Notes under the pieces: model-generated
The model's database searches: none
What the model was told of the DNA's origin: nothing
Seen by the model: the letters and a program-made list of their open reading frames with translations, nothing else
Shown: piece by piece, positions 25,136 to 37,396 of the stretch
How positions within the stretch are numbered: position 1 is the first letter of the stretch
Layout of the letters: every line of letters begins with the position of its first letter
Assembly (NCBI GenBank): GCA_030035585.1
Contig: CM057467.1
Coordinates: forward strand, 69,490,941 to 69,554,940
Source of the DNA: Dugong dugon
Lineage: Eukaryota; Chordata; Mammalia; Sirenia; Dugongidae
Direction: 5' to 3'
Length of the DNA stretch: 64,000 bases
Translations under genes and position numbers: made by a program

Positions 25136-25262
25136 CAGTTTTCTTGTCTGTAAAATAGGGATATTAATAACTGTTTTGTAGAATTGCAAGAGTATTTGAT
25201 GCATACAAAATTCTTAGCACATGCCTGGCACATGGTAAGAGCTCAATAAGTGGTAGCTTTTG
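25136..25262 (+). mobile_element. MIR SINE fragment (3' part)
   Basis: TTTTCTTGTCTGTAAAATAG, then ATGCCTGGCACATGGTAAGA and GCTCAATAAGTGGTAG. Confidence 0.8.
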
Positions 25263-25704
25263 CAATTAGTTTCTGAACCTAGTTCCCCCAGGTGATATGG
25301 AGGGAGCTTCATGTGAGTTTGGACCAGATGCCCCTCTGCTCTACTTCCTCTCTAGGACATTGAAGGAGGAGGAGCCCCTGAAGGAGGAGGAGCCCCGGCT
25401 GGGAGAATGAGGAGTATTTTTGTAGGAGAAGTTTAAAATCTTGGCTCTGTGGGTCCCCGTCTAGGAAGAAGGATTCTCTGGCTGAGCTTTGGAAGGTATT
25501 TAAGCCTGTTTCAGCTAGACTGCATCTGTGGATGCTGCTTATGGTTTTACCCGAGGTCTAGCTAATGCCAAGATCCTGAAACTCCTTGTGGTTGGAATAT
25601 GGCACCTTTTTCTGTCAGGTCAGAAGAACCTTAAGCAAGACCCTTAATGTGAGAGGGATGTCTCAAGTATTTAGACTTTATGCTTCTTTAAGGTCCTAGC
25701 CTAG

Positions 25705-25972
25705 GGAGGCAGCATAGCATAGTGGTTAAGAGCTCAGACTCTGGGCTAGACTCCTGGATTTAGATTTGGATCCTGCCACTTACTAGCCATATGATCTTGT
25801 GCAAGTAACTTAACGTCTGTGCTTCAGTTTCTTCATCTTCAAAATAAGAATGATAGTATCTCACTGATAGGGTTACTGTGAGCTTTAAGTGAATCAATCC
25901 AGGTAAAGTACATGAACCAGGTACGTGGTACATGGTAAGCACCTGATAACTATTCGTGATTTATATTATTAA
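25705..25972 (+). mobile_element. MIR SINE, almost complete
   Basis: AGCATAGTGGTTAAGAGCTC, CTGCCACTTACTAGCCATAT, TTCAGTTTCTTCATCTTCAA and GGTACATGGTAAGCACCTGA: all MIR blocks in order. Confidence 0.92.
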
Positions 25973-26274
25973 AGCAACTTCCAAATCTAAAATTTTATAA
26001 TTTAGAGAACGTTAGAGCCATCTGTGATCAAGAACCTGTGGATGTGATGCAGTTTACAGAAGCTCGTAGACAATAGGATGCCAGGGCTGGAAGGGTCTTT
26101 AGAGACCATCTACTCTAGGCTTCTCTTTTTAGAGATGGGGAAACCAGGGTTCAGAAAAAGGAAGTGACTAAAGGGCTGTAGTGGTAGAACCAGGATTATT
26201 AACTCTGATGAAATGTTCTTTCTGTTCTTCCCTTACTTTAGTTCAACAAAAAATTAAATCTTTAAATATGTATT

Positions 26275-26754
26275 TGTCATGGATTGAATTATATTTCCCC
26301 CAAAATGTGTGTATCGACTTGGCTGGGCCGTGATTCCCGGTATTGTGTGATTTTCCTATGTGTTGTAAATCCTGCTTCTGTGATGTTAATGAGGGCAGAT
26401 GGGCAGCAGTTGTGTTAGTAAGGCAGGGCTCAGGCTACAAGATTGGATTGTGTCTTGAGGCATCTCTCTAGATATAAAAGAGAGAAGTGAGTAGAGAGAC
26501 GGGGACCTCATACCCACCAAGAAAGCAGTGCCAGGAGCAGAGCGCGTCCTTTGGACCCAAGGTTCCTGCACAGAGAAGCTCCTAGTCCAGGGGAACATTG
26601 ATGAGAAGGTCAACTGAGAGAGAAAGGCTTCCCCTGGAGCTGATGCCCTGAATTTGGACTTTTAGCCTGCTTTACTGTGAGGAAATAAACTTCTCTTTGT
26701 TAAAGGTGTCCACTTGTGGTATTTCTGTTAAAGCAGCACTAGATGACTAAGACA
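26275..26754 (+). mobile_element. Solo MaLR-like (ERVL-MaLR) LTR
   Basis: Starts TGTCATGGATTGAATTATAT and ends CACTAGATGACTAAGACA, with an AAATAAACTTCTCTTTGTTA polyadenylation region near 26686. The ends and layout follow MST/MLT1-type LTRs. It is the same family as the LTRs at 62499 and 63890. No internal part; no clear target duplication by eye. Confidence 0.85.
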
Positions 26755-26885
26755 GCACTGAACCTCTACTCCAATCCAGGTCCAGTGTTGGACTCTGTAA
26801 ATATATATATGAAGTAGGCAGTTCTTGCCCTCTAAGGGAGCCCACAGCTCATAAAGAGCTAGAATAAGTTTAAAAATTTAAGTAG

Positions 26886-27694
<809 letters not shown>

Positions 27695-27889
27695 TAGGGA
27701 AGGGAAGGTTTTAGATCTGGGTGGAAAAACTCCACATGCCTGTTGGCCTGGGATGAGAGAAGAAATTATTGGAAGGAGTGGAGGTGACACTTTCACTAAA
27801 ATAGAAATTTGAAATCTGAGAGCCAAGACAATGGGTTTTTGCATCAAACTTGAATCTTTATTCTGAAGCTATACATGATTTTAAAAAAT

Positions 27890-28110
27890 AGTATGGTATT
27901 TTATATAAAGAATTCAGGCTTTGTGTTAGAAGATCTAGGTTCTGACATTCACTAGTTTCTAACAGTAACTTCATTTCTTTGAGCTGCAAAATGGGAATCA
28001 TAATTCTTATCTCAAGAGGTTATGGTAAGGAATAAATGAGCTAATTGATGTGAAAGTTCTTTATAGGTTATAAAATAGCACCATGGAAATATAGGCTATC
28101 ATTATTGTTA
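27890..28110 (+). mobile_element. MIR SINE
   Basis: AGATCTAGGTTCTGACATTC, GAGCTGCAAAATGGGAATCA and AAGGAATAAATGAGCTAATT. Confidence 0.7.
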
Positions 28111-28999
28111 ATATCATTAGTCATTTAATAACATCACTGTGTATATTTGAAGTAAGCAAGCCAAATTTCTTCCTCAGGGGAATAATTTTTGTGCAAATGA
28201 AAAACAGGCCAGGAATAATAAATGTTCTTTGGATGTATTCTGTATATAAGGGACTGTGTTTTTCAGAGTATTTTTAAGAGCAGAATTAGGATTATAATCC
28301 AGGTCTTCTAATTCTTAGCACCCTTTGAATTTATTACTTGCTTGTAGTAACTGTATTTGGAGCACCTCCTTACTTAACAGAAAGATTTTTCTTTTCCTAG
28401 GATAATTTATGAGAAGGCCTATATTTCTGGAAACTTGCCTTAAATATAGCATCTGAGAATGTTAAAGTAAGAAATGTCCTTAGCATATAGCACTTCCAGC
28501 TCACCCTTGATTTACAGACATTTAAAGCCAAGAAAAACCTTTCTAATGTGGCTAAATTAGTGGTAGGGCTGGTCTCTTAACTCCCAGTCTGGTGTTTTTT
28601 CCAGTTCTCACACTGTTTTCTTCAAAGGACAGCACTGCTGGGGAAGGTGAGAACCAGGATGAACTAGCTAATTTAGAGGGATACTTTCCCCAGCCAGTAC
28701 CTGGCATGTATCAAAGGGCACAGATGGTGGTGATGGCAGGCTGCAGCTTCGCTCATGCTGCCATGGCAGTGCCCAGGAGAGGGCCACGCATGTTCCCAGC
28801 AGTATTTCCTTCCTCACGTCTGGCCCCGCTGGGTTTGTCTCACTTCTCCCATTGAGGGACTTGGTCGTTCCCAAGGAGGAACTCGAGTGGAGGGTGCTAG
28901 GTGGGAAAGTTTTCCAATCAGGAAATTAGAGTTTGTGTTTTAAGGAGTTTGTCATGGAGACGTCAGATTAGAAGCTGGCTTTGAAAGCTTCAGCAGCAA

Positions 29000-29270
29000 A
29001 GTCTTTGTAAGAGTCTCTTTTTATATATTTGCATGTGTGTAGATATGTGCAAGGGCCATAGCTTATGGGTTTGCCTATGTTTGGAATTTAAGTCCACTTA
29101 AGTATTTATGAAAGGATATGTGTGTAATATACATAGGTAATTGTGTATATATTCATCTGTGCATGCATATGTGTATAGTATTGAGTTTATACGTATAGAT
29201 GCATGTGCATACGTCTACTTTTGTGTCTATAAATTTTTGCACATGGGTAACGTATGTATGTGCAAGCTTT
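29000..29270. repeat. Degenerate TG/TATG-rich tract
   Basis: Long interspersed alternating words such as GCATGTGTGTAGATATGTGC and ATGCATATGTGTATAGTA; no strict unit. Confidence 0.5.
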
Positions 29271-29389
29271 AAAATTTTCTACAACTTGAAACCAGGGCCA
29301 ACTCTTGGCAAAATTGTATATTTGACAGTTTATTTTTAATGTCACATCTCTCTTTTATCTGTTTTCCTTCTTTCATACTATTATTATGA

Positions 29390-29620
29390 TAAGACTACCT
29401 CAATTTGTATAGTCTTGGACATAAATTATCTCATTTGATTCTCATGAAGGCCTTAGGAAATTGGCAAGGCAAGGATATTATCCCCATTTTATAGACCCAG
29501 AGAAATTAACTAGGCTCAGAGAAATTAGGTGACTTACCCAAAGTGACTTGGCTAATATGTGATAGAAATGTGTTTTAAACCCAGATCTTTAAACCCTTTG
29601 CTTATAACCTAGGTGCGACC
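29390..29620 (-). mobile_element. MIR SINE
   Basis: ATTATCTCATTTGATTCTCA, ATTATCCCCATTTTATAGAC and TTAGGTGACTTACCCAAAGT, reverse MIR order. Confidence 0.85.
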
Positions 29621-29699
29621 CTCCATGCCAATTTTTTTGTCAAGTGTCCTATTTTTTTAGCACTTTTTTTTTCCTGTACCCACTAGTAGCTAACATGAT

Positions 29700-29840
29700 A
29701 GGAAAAAAACTAGATTGACAACTCAAAGTTCTGGGCTTTAGCCCTGCTTTGCCACTGATTTATGTGATTTTGAACAAGTCTTTCCCTCACTAAACCTCAG
29801 TTTCCTCATTTGTATAACTGAAGAATTTATAATTGTATAA
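29700..29840 (+). mobile_element. MIR SINE fragment
   Basis: CTGCTTTGCCACTGATTTAT and AACCTCAGTTTCCTCATTTG. Confidence 0.8.
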
Positions 29841-30889
29841 GTACTTTCTGATCTGTCATTCTGTGCTTTAGAATTTGATATATAAAAGTTGTATATCACC
29901 TTTAAAAGGTGCAATGTTTACTTGTTTTTTATTATGACATAAGAGCTAGTTATGTTTATTACTAGAATACCTAGTCTTTAACAATACTAGCAGTGGATAA
30001 GGTTAGGCAGTTGTACAGTGAAGGCACAGTGTTGTACTTTGCTCTGCCTAAGCCGATGTGCTATTATGAAAGCAAAACAAATGAATTATGTTTAAAGTAT
30101 ATCCTAAATTGGTTTCTGCAGTGTACAGCTGGCAATTCAGGATTTGTTTTAAGAACATAATGTTACAGACTGCCTTATTTTTGATCTGTGGGTTCATGAC
30201 TTGCCTTTGAACCAAGAAGCTGTACCTGGTCCTTTCTTATATGATAGAATTGGGATCTTGGACATTTTCTGGGTTTGACTCTTGGTGAGAAATATGTTGG
30301 ATATTACTCCTCCTTAATTGGTAGAATATTTCTCTTCCTTAATTCTATTGGTGGTGAACTAGGGAAGCCAGTTTTCTTCTTGGGGAACAAAGCCAAAGTC
30401 TTTAAACTTCTTGCTAAGTTCTCCATTGGGTCTATGTTTCATATTTCATCAAGTCTAAGATATTGATTGTAAGATGCACCATTATTTTATGTACCACTAA
30501 GAGGAAAAATCCTGCTTATTAAATTGTGAAATGCCTTTGACTATGAACACATCTCTATTTCAGAGATGTTAATGTGAAAAAATATACATCTTAGAATCAA
30601 CGAAATACGGTAATTGCCTCATTGAGGGAGCCTGAATCTAAGAAAACAAGACCCTACCTTTAATTAGACTTGACATGATTAATGCCTCTATTTTTCTAAG
30701 TCTTGGTCCTTCTCTCCCTGCAGGGAATAGGCATGAATCTAGAAGATTCATTTCTGAAAACTGCAGCTGCAGGCTGGTCATGATTTGGCAAGGGTAGCTT
30801 AGGAGGGTGCCAGCCATGAATTCTTTTCTTTCTCTTAGAATGCAGGAAATTTCCTAGACCGCTGAGGCCTGATGATGATATAGCTAATG

Positions 30890-31130
30890 ATGTGGACGTA
30901 GTTCTAACATAGTATTTTGAGTCAGACCAGGATTCAGATCTTAACTCCACTATTTTAACCGGTGTGTACCCTTGGCAAATCACTTAACTTCTCTGAACCT
31001 CAGTTTCCAAATCAGTAAAAAAGGATATAATAATAGTACTCAGAGCCACAATGAGGATTAAATGAATTAATGTGTGTAGTGTGCTTAACACAGTGTCTGG
31101 CCCATAGTAGCACTAAAATTATTATTCTCT
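30890..31130 (+). mobile_element. MIR SINE, nearly complete
   Basis: GAGTCAGACCAGGATTCAGA, GAACCTCAGTTTCCAAATCA and CACAGTGTCTGGCCCATAGT. It ends about 90 bp before coding exon 4. Confidence 0.88.
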
Positions 31131-31221
31131 GAGCCTGGAAAATGCTTGACTGAATAGCTCTCAAGAAGAGATTAACTGTCGTTGTTTACTGACTGTGTCT
31201 CGTATCTGTCTTCCTTTGCAG

Positions 31222-31259
31222 ATAAATTAGCCGAGGATTATAATTCTTCTAATACTTTG
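31222..31259 (+). CDS. PAK1: PAK1 coding exon 4 (38 nt, residues 147-159), Ser149 replaced by Leu
   Basis: A very short exon encoding DKLAEDYNSSNTL, the end of the kinase-inhibitory segment and the start of the acidic linker. The acceptor is CTTTGCAG and the donor is TTG|GTAAGT, both good matches to consensus, so the exon looks functional despite its length. In human PAK1 as recalled this peptide is DKSAEDYNSSNAL, so residue 149, a known autophosphorylation site, is Leu here (codon TTA at 31227-31229), and Ala158 is Thr. Skipping the exon would shift the frame because 38 is not a multiple of three. It lies between introns of 3.6 and 10.1 kb. Confidence 0.93.
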
Positions 31260-31457
31260 GTAAGTCTTTATTCCCTCTATTCTGATATGGGCAGGTATGG
31301 TGGTTAATGATCAAGACAGTGTGGTAGAGGCAGCGCCTAGGCTGGGAGGTGTTCATCTTGGTCACTTCCCCACTGTAGACCTCAGAGTTCTATCTGTACA
31401 GTAAAGGAATTGGACTTAATAAATAGTGAGGAGCCCTTCCAGCTTTAATGTTCTAGA

Positions 31458-31600
31458 AATCTTAACCTTGAAACCAGAAGACCTGGCTTCTGGGCTCAAT
31501 TTTTTTTTATTTATAGCTTTGAACTTGGGAAAGTCATTTTGCTTTTCTGAGCTTTAGTTTACTCATCAATAAAATGAGGATGAGACACTCTGCCTTACCT
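31458..31600 (+). mobile_element. MIR SINE fragment
   Basis: CAGAAGACCTGGCTTCTGGG and TAGTTTACTCATCAATAAAA; a weaker MIR-like stretch also precedes it at 31305-31450. Confidence 0.65.
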
Positions 31601-31651
31601 GGCTGTGTCTTTACCTGAATTTAGAAGCGAATTTCTTCTCTTTGGTCAGTA

Positions 31652-31815
31652 CCCAAAAAAACGAAACCCGTTACCATCGAGTCAATTCCAACTCATAGCG
31701 ACCCTATAGGACAGAGTAGAACAGCCCCATAGGGTTTCCAAGGAGCGGCTGGTGGGTTCGAACTGCCGACCTTTCAGTTAGCAGCCGAGCTCTTAACCAC
31801 TGCACCAACAGGGCC
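31652..31815 (-). mobile_element. AfroSINE with perfect target-site duplication
   Basis: Reverse order: CCCGTTACCATCGAGTCAAT, CCCCATAGGGTTTCCAAGGA, GTTCGAACTGCCGACCTTTC, ACCAACAGGGCC. A perfect 14-bp duplication CTCTTTGGTCAGTA flanks it (31638-31651 and 31816-31829), pointing to a relatively recent insertion. Confidence 0.95.
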
Positions 31816-32189
31816 CTCTTTGGTCAGTAGGGTCTACAAAACCAGGATTAGGACTCATTGTTGAAGGGAGCAGATTCTGTTTATCTAAGATCATTCATTC
31901 TGTCCTATGAAACTGTAGTGCATGTCCTGTCATTTGAAGCGATGTTATAGAGATCATAGAAGAATTGTCTGGGAAGTAAAACTAGATGATTTCAGAGGTC
32001 CTTTGGCTCTCTCAACTTACAAATCCTATTTTCAAGGACAGATATAAGGATGAAATGAGATATTAGTGTGTTTGAAAGGGTCTTATAAATAGTAAACTGT
32101 GATGCATAAAAGAGAATATCGCTATTCTTTTCATCTAATGTCTCTTGTATAAAGGTGGTTTATGCCGTATAAATTTTTTTACTAAAAGT

Positions 32190-32740
32190 TTGCAAAGCCC
32201 CTACTGTCTACCGGGTCCTGTATGAAGTAGTGGTGATGAAGAGATGATTCAGACATTGTCCCAATTCCTAAGAACTTCCCAGTCTTGTGGGGGATATGAA
32301 GGCACAGACCATTAACAGTGCAGCATGGTAAACTTCATGAGGCCAGGGACTATGTTTGACTTGTTACTTGCTGTATCCTTGGCATCTGGCGTTCAGTAGA
32401 CATTTGCTGAATGAAAGGTTGAGGGTACCAGAGAAGGCTTCCTGATGGTAAAGTCTGAGATGAATGAGTTAGTTATCTAGGATAAGAATTAAGGAAAGAG
32501 GAAGGTATTCTAGACAGAGAGAAGAGCATGTGCAAAGGCAAAGAGGTATGCAAGGTATGCTTGGAAGGAAACTGCAAGTAGTTTGATACGACTGGAATGT
32601 GAAGTGTGATGGGAGTAGAGGATGAGGAGGAATGGTAAGCAGGCCAGATCATGTAGGAGTTTTAACTTTGTCTTAAAGGTAACGGGAAGCTATTGAAGAC
32701 TTTTAAGCAGGGGAATAGTAAATTCTAACAATACTGAGTC
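32190..32740 (-). mobile_element. L2 LINE remnant (with a short opposite-strand L2 piece)
   Basis: AGAGCATGTGCAAAGGCAAA, GCCAGATCATGTAGGAG and TTTTAAGCAGGGGAATAG are reverse L2 words. At 32325-32425 a + strand L2 end appears (GAGGCCAGGGACTATG ... TTGCTGAATGAA). Confidence 0.7.
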
Positions 32741-32859
32741 ACCATCAAAATACTTTGAGCCATGTTTCCAGTGCTGGGGACTGGTTTACTCTGAGTTGTT
32801 TATACTCTTTTTTTTTTTTTTAATACTCCTATTGATTATAAAAAATGTTCACATGTCTA

Positions 32860-33027
32860 GTGCCTTGCAGCATGCTGAGTCCTTTCTTATTCACTATAAT
32901 CCTCACAGGAGCTCAATTAGGTGGGTTATTATCCCTATTTTATAGATGATAAAACTGAAATAGAGAAGGGTTAATGAGAACAGGCCCCTGATTCCCAGTC
33001 TGCACTGCTTTGCCCTAATTCATGCTA
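32860..33027 (-). mobile_element. MIR SINE
   Basis: ATAATCCTCACAGGAGCTCA and TTATCCCTATTTTATAGATG, reverse MIR core. Confidence 0.75.
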
Positions 33028-33227
33028 ACCAAACAAACCCAAACCTGTTGCCGTCGAGTCGATTCTGACTCACAGTAACCCTATAGGATAGAGTAGAACT
33101 GCCCTATAAGGTTTCCAAGGCTGTAATCTTTCTGCCACATCTTTCTCCTTTGGAGCGGCTCGTGGGTTCAAACCACTGACCTTTCGGTTAACAGCCAAGT
33201 GCTTAACCACTGTGCCACCAGAGCTCC
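33028..33227 (-). mobile_element. AfroSINE (long form)
   Basis: CCTGTTGCCGTCGAGTCGAT, GGTTTCCAAGGCTGTAATCT, GTGGGTTCAAACCACTGACC, CACTGTGCCACCAGAGCTCC. CATGCTA occurs on both sides. Confidence 0.93.
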
Positions 33228-33404
33228 TTCTGATCATGCTACCTTTCATCAAATGGCAGAGATGTGATTAAGAGACCTGGAAGAATTTGCAAACACGAGA
33301 TCTTTGGGGGTTTCCCCATTACTGAGCAGTAAGAAATTGTTGAAGAAGTGGCCTGAACAAAGCTAAGCTGTGCTTTGTGGCTCAAATATCTATATGCTTT
33401 TGAC

Positions 33405-33635
33405 AGCTGTCATTTATTGAATACCTAATATGTGCCAGGCACTGTGCTAAGAACTTTACATATGTCAGCATAATTAGTCCTCACAAATTACCTTGTGAGG
33501 AAGTATTATCGTCCCCATTTCACAGGCAGAAAAACAGGCTTTCCTGAAGACTCATAGCTAGCTATTATGGAGGAACTGGATTAGAACTGGGGTCTTCTGA
33601 TTCTCAGTCCCGGGTTCTTTTCACTGTAGCAGGGA
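33405..33635 (-). mobile_element. MIR SINE, nearly complete
   Basis: ATATGTGCCAGGCACTGTGC, ATTATCGTCCCCATTTCACA and GAACTGGATTAGAACTGGGG. Confidence 0.9.
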
Positions 33636-33909
33636 ACAGAGAAAGATGTCAAAGAGGTCTTATAAAGGAGACTGCAGTAAAGCCACACTATGTTGTTTGT
33701 TAGTGAGGAGGAGCCCTGGGGCTCAGTCCATATGGCAGAGAGGATAACACCTGCTTAGTAAAAACCTGTACAGATTTAGTATCTACAATTAAAACCACTC
33801 AAGCTGTGAAGGCCATTTCTCCCCCACAATTAGAACATTTGTCTCTGTGGCTCATTGCTATATATTTCTGTACTACTAGTTTACATGGGAGGTATGGTTT
33901 GTATCGTGG

Positions 33910-34090
33910 TAGCATGCCATTGTTTTCCAAAATGATTTCACACAGATCATTCCACATGATTTGTGAAATACGTTAGACAGGATTGTTATCCCCATAATAC
34001 AGATGAGGAAATTGTGACTCAGAGAGATTAAGTGACTTTTTCCATACTTGAGTGATTCAGTAGTAGAAACTAGTACAAAATTCAGTTCTC
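33910..34090 (-). mobile_element. MIR SINE
   Basis: TTGTTATCCCCATAATACAG, ATGAGGAAATTGTGACTCAG and GAGATTAAGTGACTTTTTCC. Confidence 0.8.
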
Positions 34091-34099
34091 TCTAAGCAT

Positions 34100-34570
34100 T
34101 CATTCATTCATTCACAGCATAAATATTTACTTAGCACCCTCTTTGTGCCAAGGTGTTAGTGGCACAAAAATGAGTATGTAGTATATTAGCCCTTAAGTAA
34201 AAAATTGATGACAAATTAGGGTAATAAGGGCTGTGAGAGGTATGAATAATGTACAATGGACCATGTTTGATGGAGTGATCTTCTTCTGTCTTGTGGTACA
34301 GGGAAGTTTGCACAGAGTTGCTATAAAGATTTGTTCATTTAACAAACATGATCTTTAAGGATCCTTCCAGCTCGCAAATTCTGTTGTTTATGGCTAATTC
34401 GTCTGAGATCTGGCTCTAAGATTCTATGGCATTTTTATGCCTGAATTCTCATTATAAAATGAACACCTAGTATGTGATAGGCTCTTTGAGTTTCAGGAGT
34501 CAAGGACTGGTAAGGTCTTTGCTCTTGATCTCACAGCTTAGTAAGGAACAGACATGTAAACAGAGTTTTG
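34100..34570 (-). mobile_element. L2 LINE 3'-end fragments
   Basis: ATTCATTCATTCATTCACAG, TTAGCACCCTCTTTGTGCCA; a second piece at about 34455-34570 has CACCTAGTATGTGATAGGCT and ACAGACATGTAAACAGAG. Confidence 0.65.
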
Positions 34571-35048
34571 TAATATAGTGTCTGGTAAACACAGGATAAT
34601 GCTACCAGGCTCAGAAAAGGGTACTGCTTTCCTCCCTGAGGGACAGGATAAACAAAAGCCAGGTTTTAAGGATCCAGCATATCAGACCAAAGATGTTGGA
34701 TCTTGTGCTGGAGTTAAGAATGTATGTGCATTTCAGCCTACGTTAGGCATCTCAGCAAGATTCCTCTGGAAATTGGATCAGGTTAGTGGACTGAATTCAT
34801 GTGACCATCTCTCTTGCTATTTCAAATTTCTTAATTTCAGAAAAGAAGTAATAAAAAATAAATTCAAGACAGTACTTGAAACAAAAATATGACATAAATG
34901 GACCATTGTAAGGAATTCATGAAAGATAGAAAGTAGATAAGATCAGATTGATCAGAGCAGAAGAAACTACAGTCTAAGGTAGGTACAAAACAAAACTCCT
35001 GGGAAAATAAGAGTAGTTCCAGAGAAAAGCCTAGCTGAGAGAATATAT

Positions 35049-35253
35049 AAGGAGCCCTTGTGGAGCAAATAGTTACGCACTCGGCTTCTAACTAAAAGGT
35101 TGATAGTTTGAACACACCAGTGGTCCCACTGGAGAAAGACCTGATCTGCTCCTGGAAAAATTACAGCCTAGAAAACCCTATGGGGCAGTTCTACTCTGTT
35201 ACATGGGTTTGTTATGAGTCGTAATCGACTCAATGGCACCTAACAACGACAAC
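35049..35253 (+). mobile_element. AfroSINE with RTE-like 3' tail
   Basis: GGAGCCCTTGTGGAGCAAAT start and GCCTAGAAAACCCTATGGGG middle. The end, GGCACCTAACAACGACAAC, is the same as the RTE 3' tail (reverse of 6214-6240). A perfect 12-bp target duplication GAGAGAATATAT flanks it (35037-35048 and 35254-35265). Confidence 0.94.
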
Positions 35254-37149
35254 GAGAGAATATATGCAAGACTCGGGAGGGAGTCCTGGGCCATTTTCAA
35301 GGGTAAATTAATTAAAATTTTATGTTTGAAATAGCAGGGGTAGCCTCCCCCTTAGAGTGAGCAAAAGACATCAGGTCCATGTGATTCTAGGCTAATATAA
35401 GAGAATTTTCTAAAGAAAATAAACTGCCTCCTTGAGGGGAGCTCTTAGTGGGTATGGGAACCTGAGAGAAGCAGAGCAGAGCCTGAGTTAACTGATCTCT
35501 ACAACAGACATAAAGAAGGGGAAAAGGGAAAGGTAGCTCTGTGTCTCTGCTCAGTTTTTTGTTTTTGCTTTTTTAATATTCTTGTTTTACTTTTTTTAGC
35601 CTGGCTTTTTAGGGATTATCCCTGTGTTTTTTTTAGCTTAATGGTCAGCCAATGAATGATGAGACCTTTTTCAGGTCTGTCCCAGCTTTTGCTTTCTGCA
35701 GAACCCTTTTGAATCTTTTATGCACATGACACAGCCTTAGGGTAAGCCAGGCAAGTGTGGCTAGCTTGGGACCTCTTCAGTCTTCTCTGTGGCTGTAAGC
35801 AGTCTCAGCCAGAAATTTGTTTGCCCTATTTGGTACTGCAACCTCAGTCTAGTAAAGCCTAGAGCACTGACAGTGCCGCTGGGCCTGCCCATGACTCCAA
35901 ATCGAAGTGAGCCCTCTTGGGCCACAGCAGCTCAGAGCCTGCTCTGCTCTGGCAGAACCTCTACTCTGATGGAACTATGAGTGGGGTGGGTGGGAGCAGC
36001 CAGGCCAGACTCAGGGATTTCCATTAATCTTATTTGAAGTTCAACAGTTTTTCAATTATAAGCATTTCTCGAATTTTGTACACCTTTGGCAGATTTCCAG
36101 AGTGTTAAAATGGTTGTCTTTGACAATTTTGCCCAGTTTATGGTTGCTTTTTGAAGAGGATTTTCCGATCTCCTCTCTCTGCCGTACCTGGCTGTCTGCA
36201 TATAATATTTTTAAAACAATAAAAACAAAAAGATGAAAGACATATTGCTCTGGGACTGTTATAAAAGATCCATTGGAGAGGGCAAAACTGAAGGGTCAGA
36301 AAGCAGTAAGGAAGACTTGTAAAGGATTGGTAGGAGTGAGAGATCATAAGGACTGCGCTAAGGGCAGTGGCAGTGGGGCTAGAGAAGAGAGGATAGAATG
36401 GAGAGAACTTTTTGAACTGTGATCTGGGTTTTTATTTTTGTTTTTTCCCCACTTTACTACACTGCTTTTCATAGAATGGGAAAGAATTTTTTGTTTAGTC
36501 TGGTATCATGCTTGGTCTTCTTATCTCAAGGAAAAGTATCAGATTTTTCTTGTTCTGGGGTGGGTATAATCTTACTCCTGGGACACAATAGTTATGGAGC
36601 ACACCCTGGCTACCATCTTCTCTGTGGGATAGGCTGTCACATTTCAGTGGCCCTTTTCAGTGTGTTTGCATCACATCCTTCCTAACTGCCTAGGGGCTTG
36701 AGTCACAGTTGTGCTGCCTGGTCATTTTCCTCTTTACTCTCATTCTTGATCTGGAAACTATTAGTTGATCAGGCAGCAGCCACCAAAAAAATGATTGACT
36801 GTATAGACTTGTCCTTGACCATTTTTGCTAAGCCTTTTAACAGGCCTACCTGTAATAACAGCTGGTTTAGATCATGTTGAAGATATAATAAAGTAAACAA
36901 GGCTTTTACAGAGTATAAAGCCATCAGAACTATTTATTTCTGTTGTAGAATGTAGGTGAACGGTTTAAGTCAGTTAATAGTTCAGTCCTTAGCCATTTTG
37001 GTCCCCTCCTCCACAATCTTGTTCCCATTATCTCTACCCTCTCAATTGTTCAGTATCCTGCTGTTTAGATATTTCCGTCCAGTTTATCCTGCTATTGGAT
37101 AAGGTACATTCATTCATTCAGCAGTCCTATATTGAGCATCTTCTAATTG

Positions 37150-37396
37150 TGTGGCCAACGACATTATCATAGCCCATATTTGAATTTTTTAAAAATGTAT
37201 TTTACATGGATTATCTCTTTTAACCTTGCACTAGTGCTGAAGTAAGTACTATAACTAGCTCCATTTTACAGATGAGGAAACTCAGACAGAGAGTTTATTA
37301 TCCTACGCAAAACTCATAATTTGAAAGTGGTAGAGCTAGGATTTGAACCCAAGCTGGTTGATTCCAGAATATCAGCTTTTAACCATTATTCTATAC
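37150..37396 (-). mobile_element. MIR SINE
   Basis: CATTTTACAGATGAGGAAAC, GGTAGAGCTAGGATTTGAAC and CTTTTAACCATTATTCTATA, reverse MIR order with a complete 5' block. Confidence 0.9.

Noticed and set aside
28592-28855. 87-residue open frame in the intron after coding exon 3
   Set aside because: No homology or exon signals; probably chance in a GC-richer stretch.
34578-34892. 104-residue open frame on the + strand
   Set aside because: No recognisable domain, no splice support, lies next to L2 remnants in a PAK1 intron; most likely chance.
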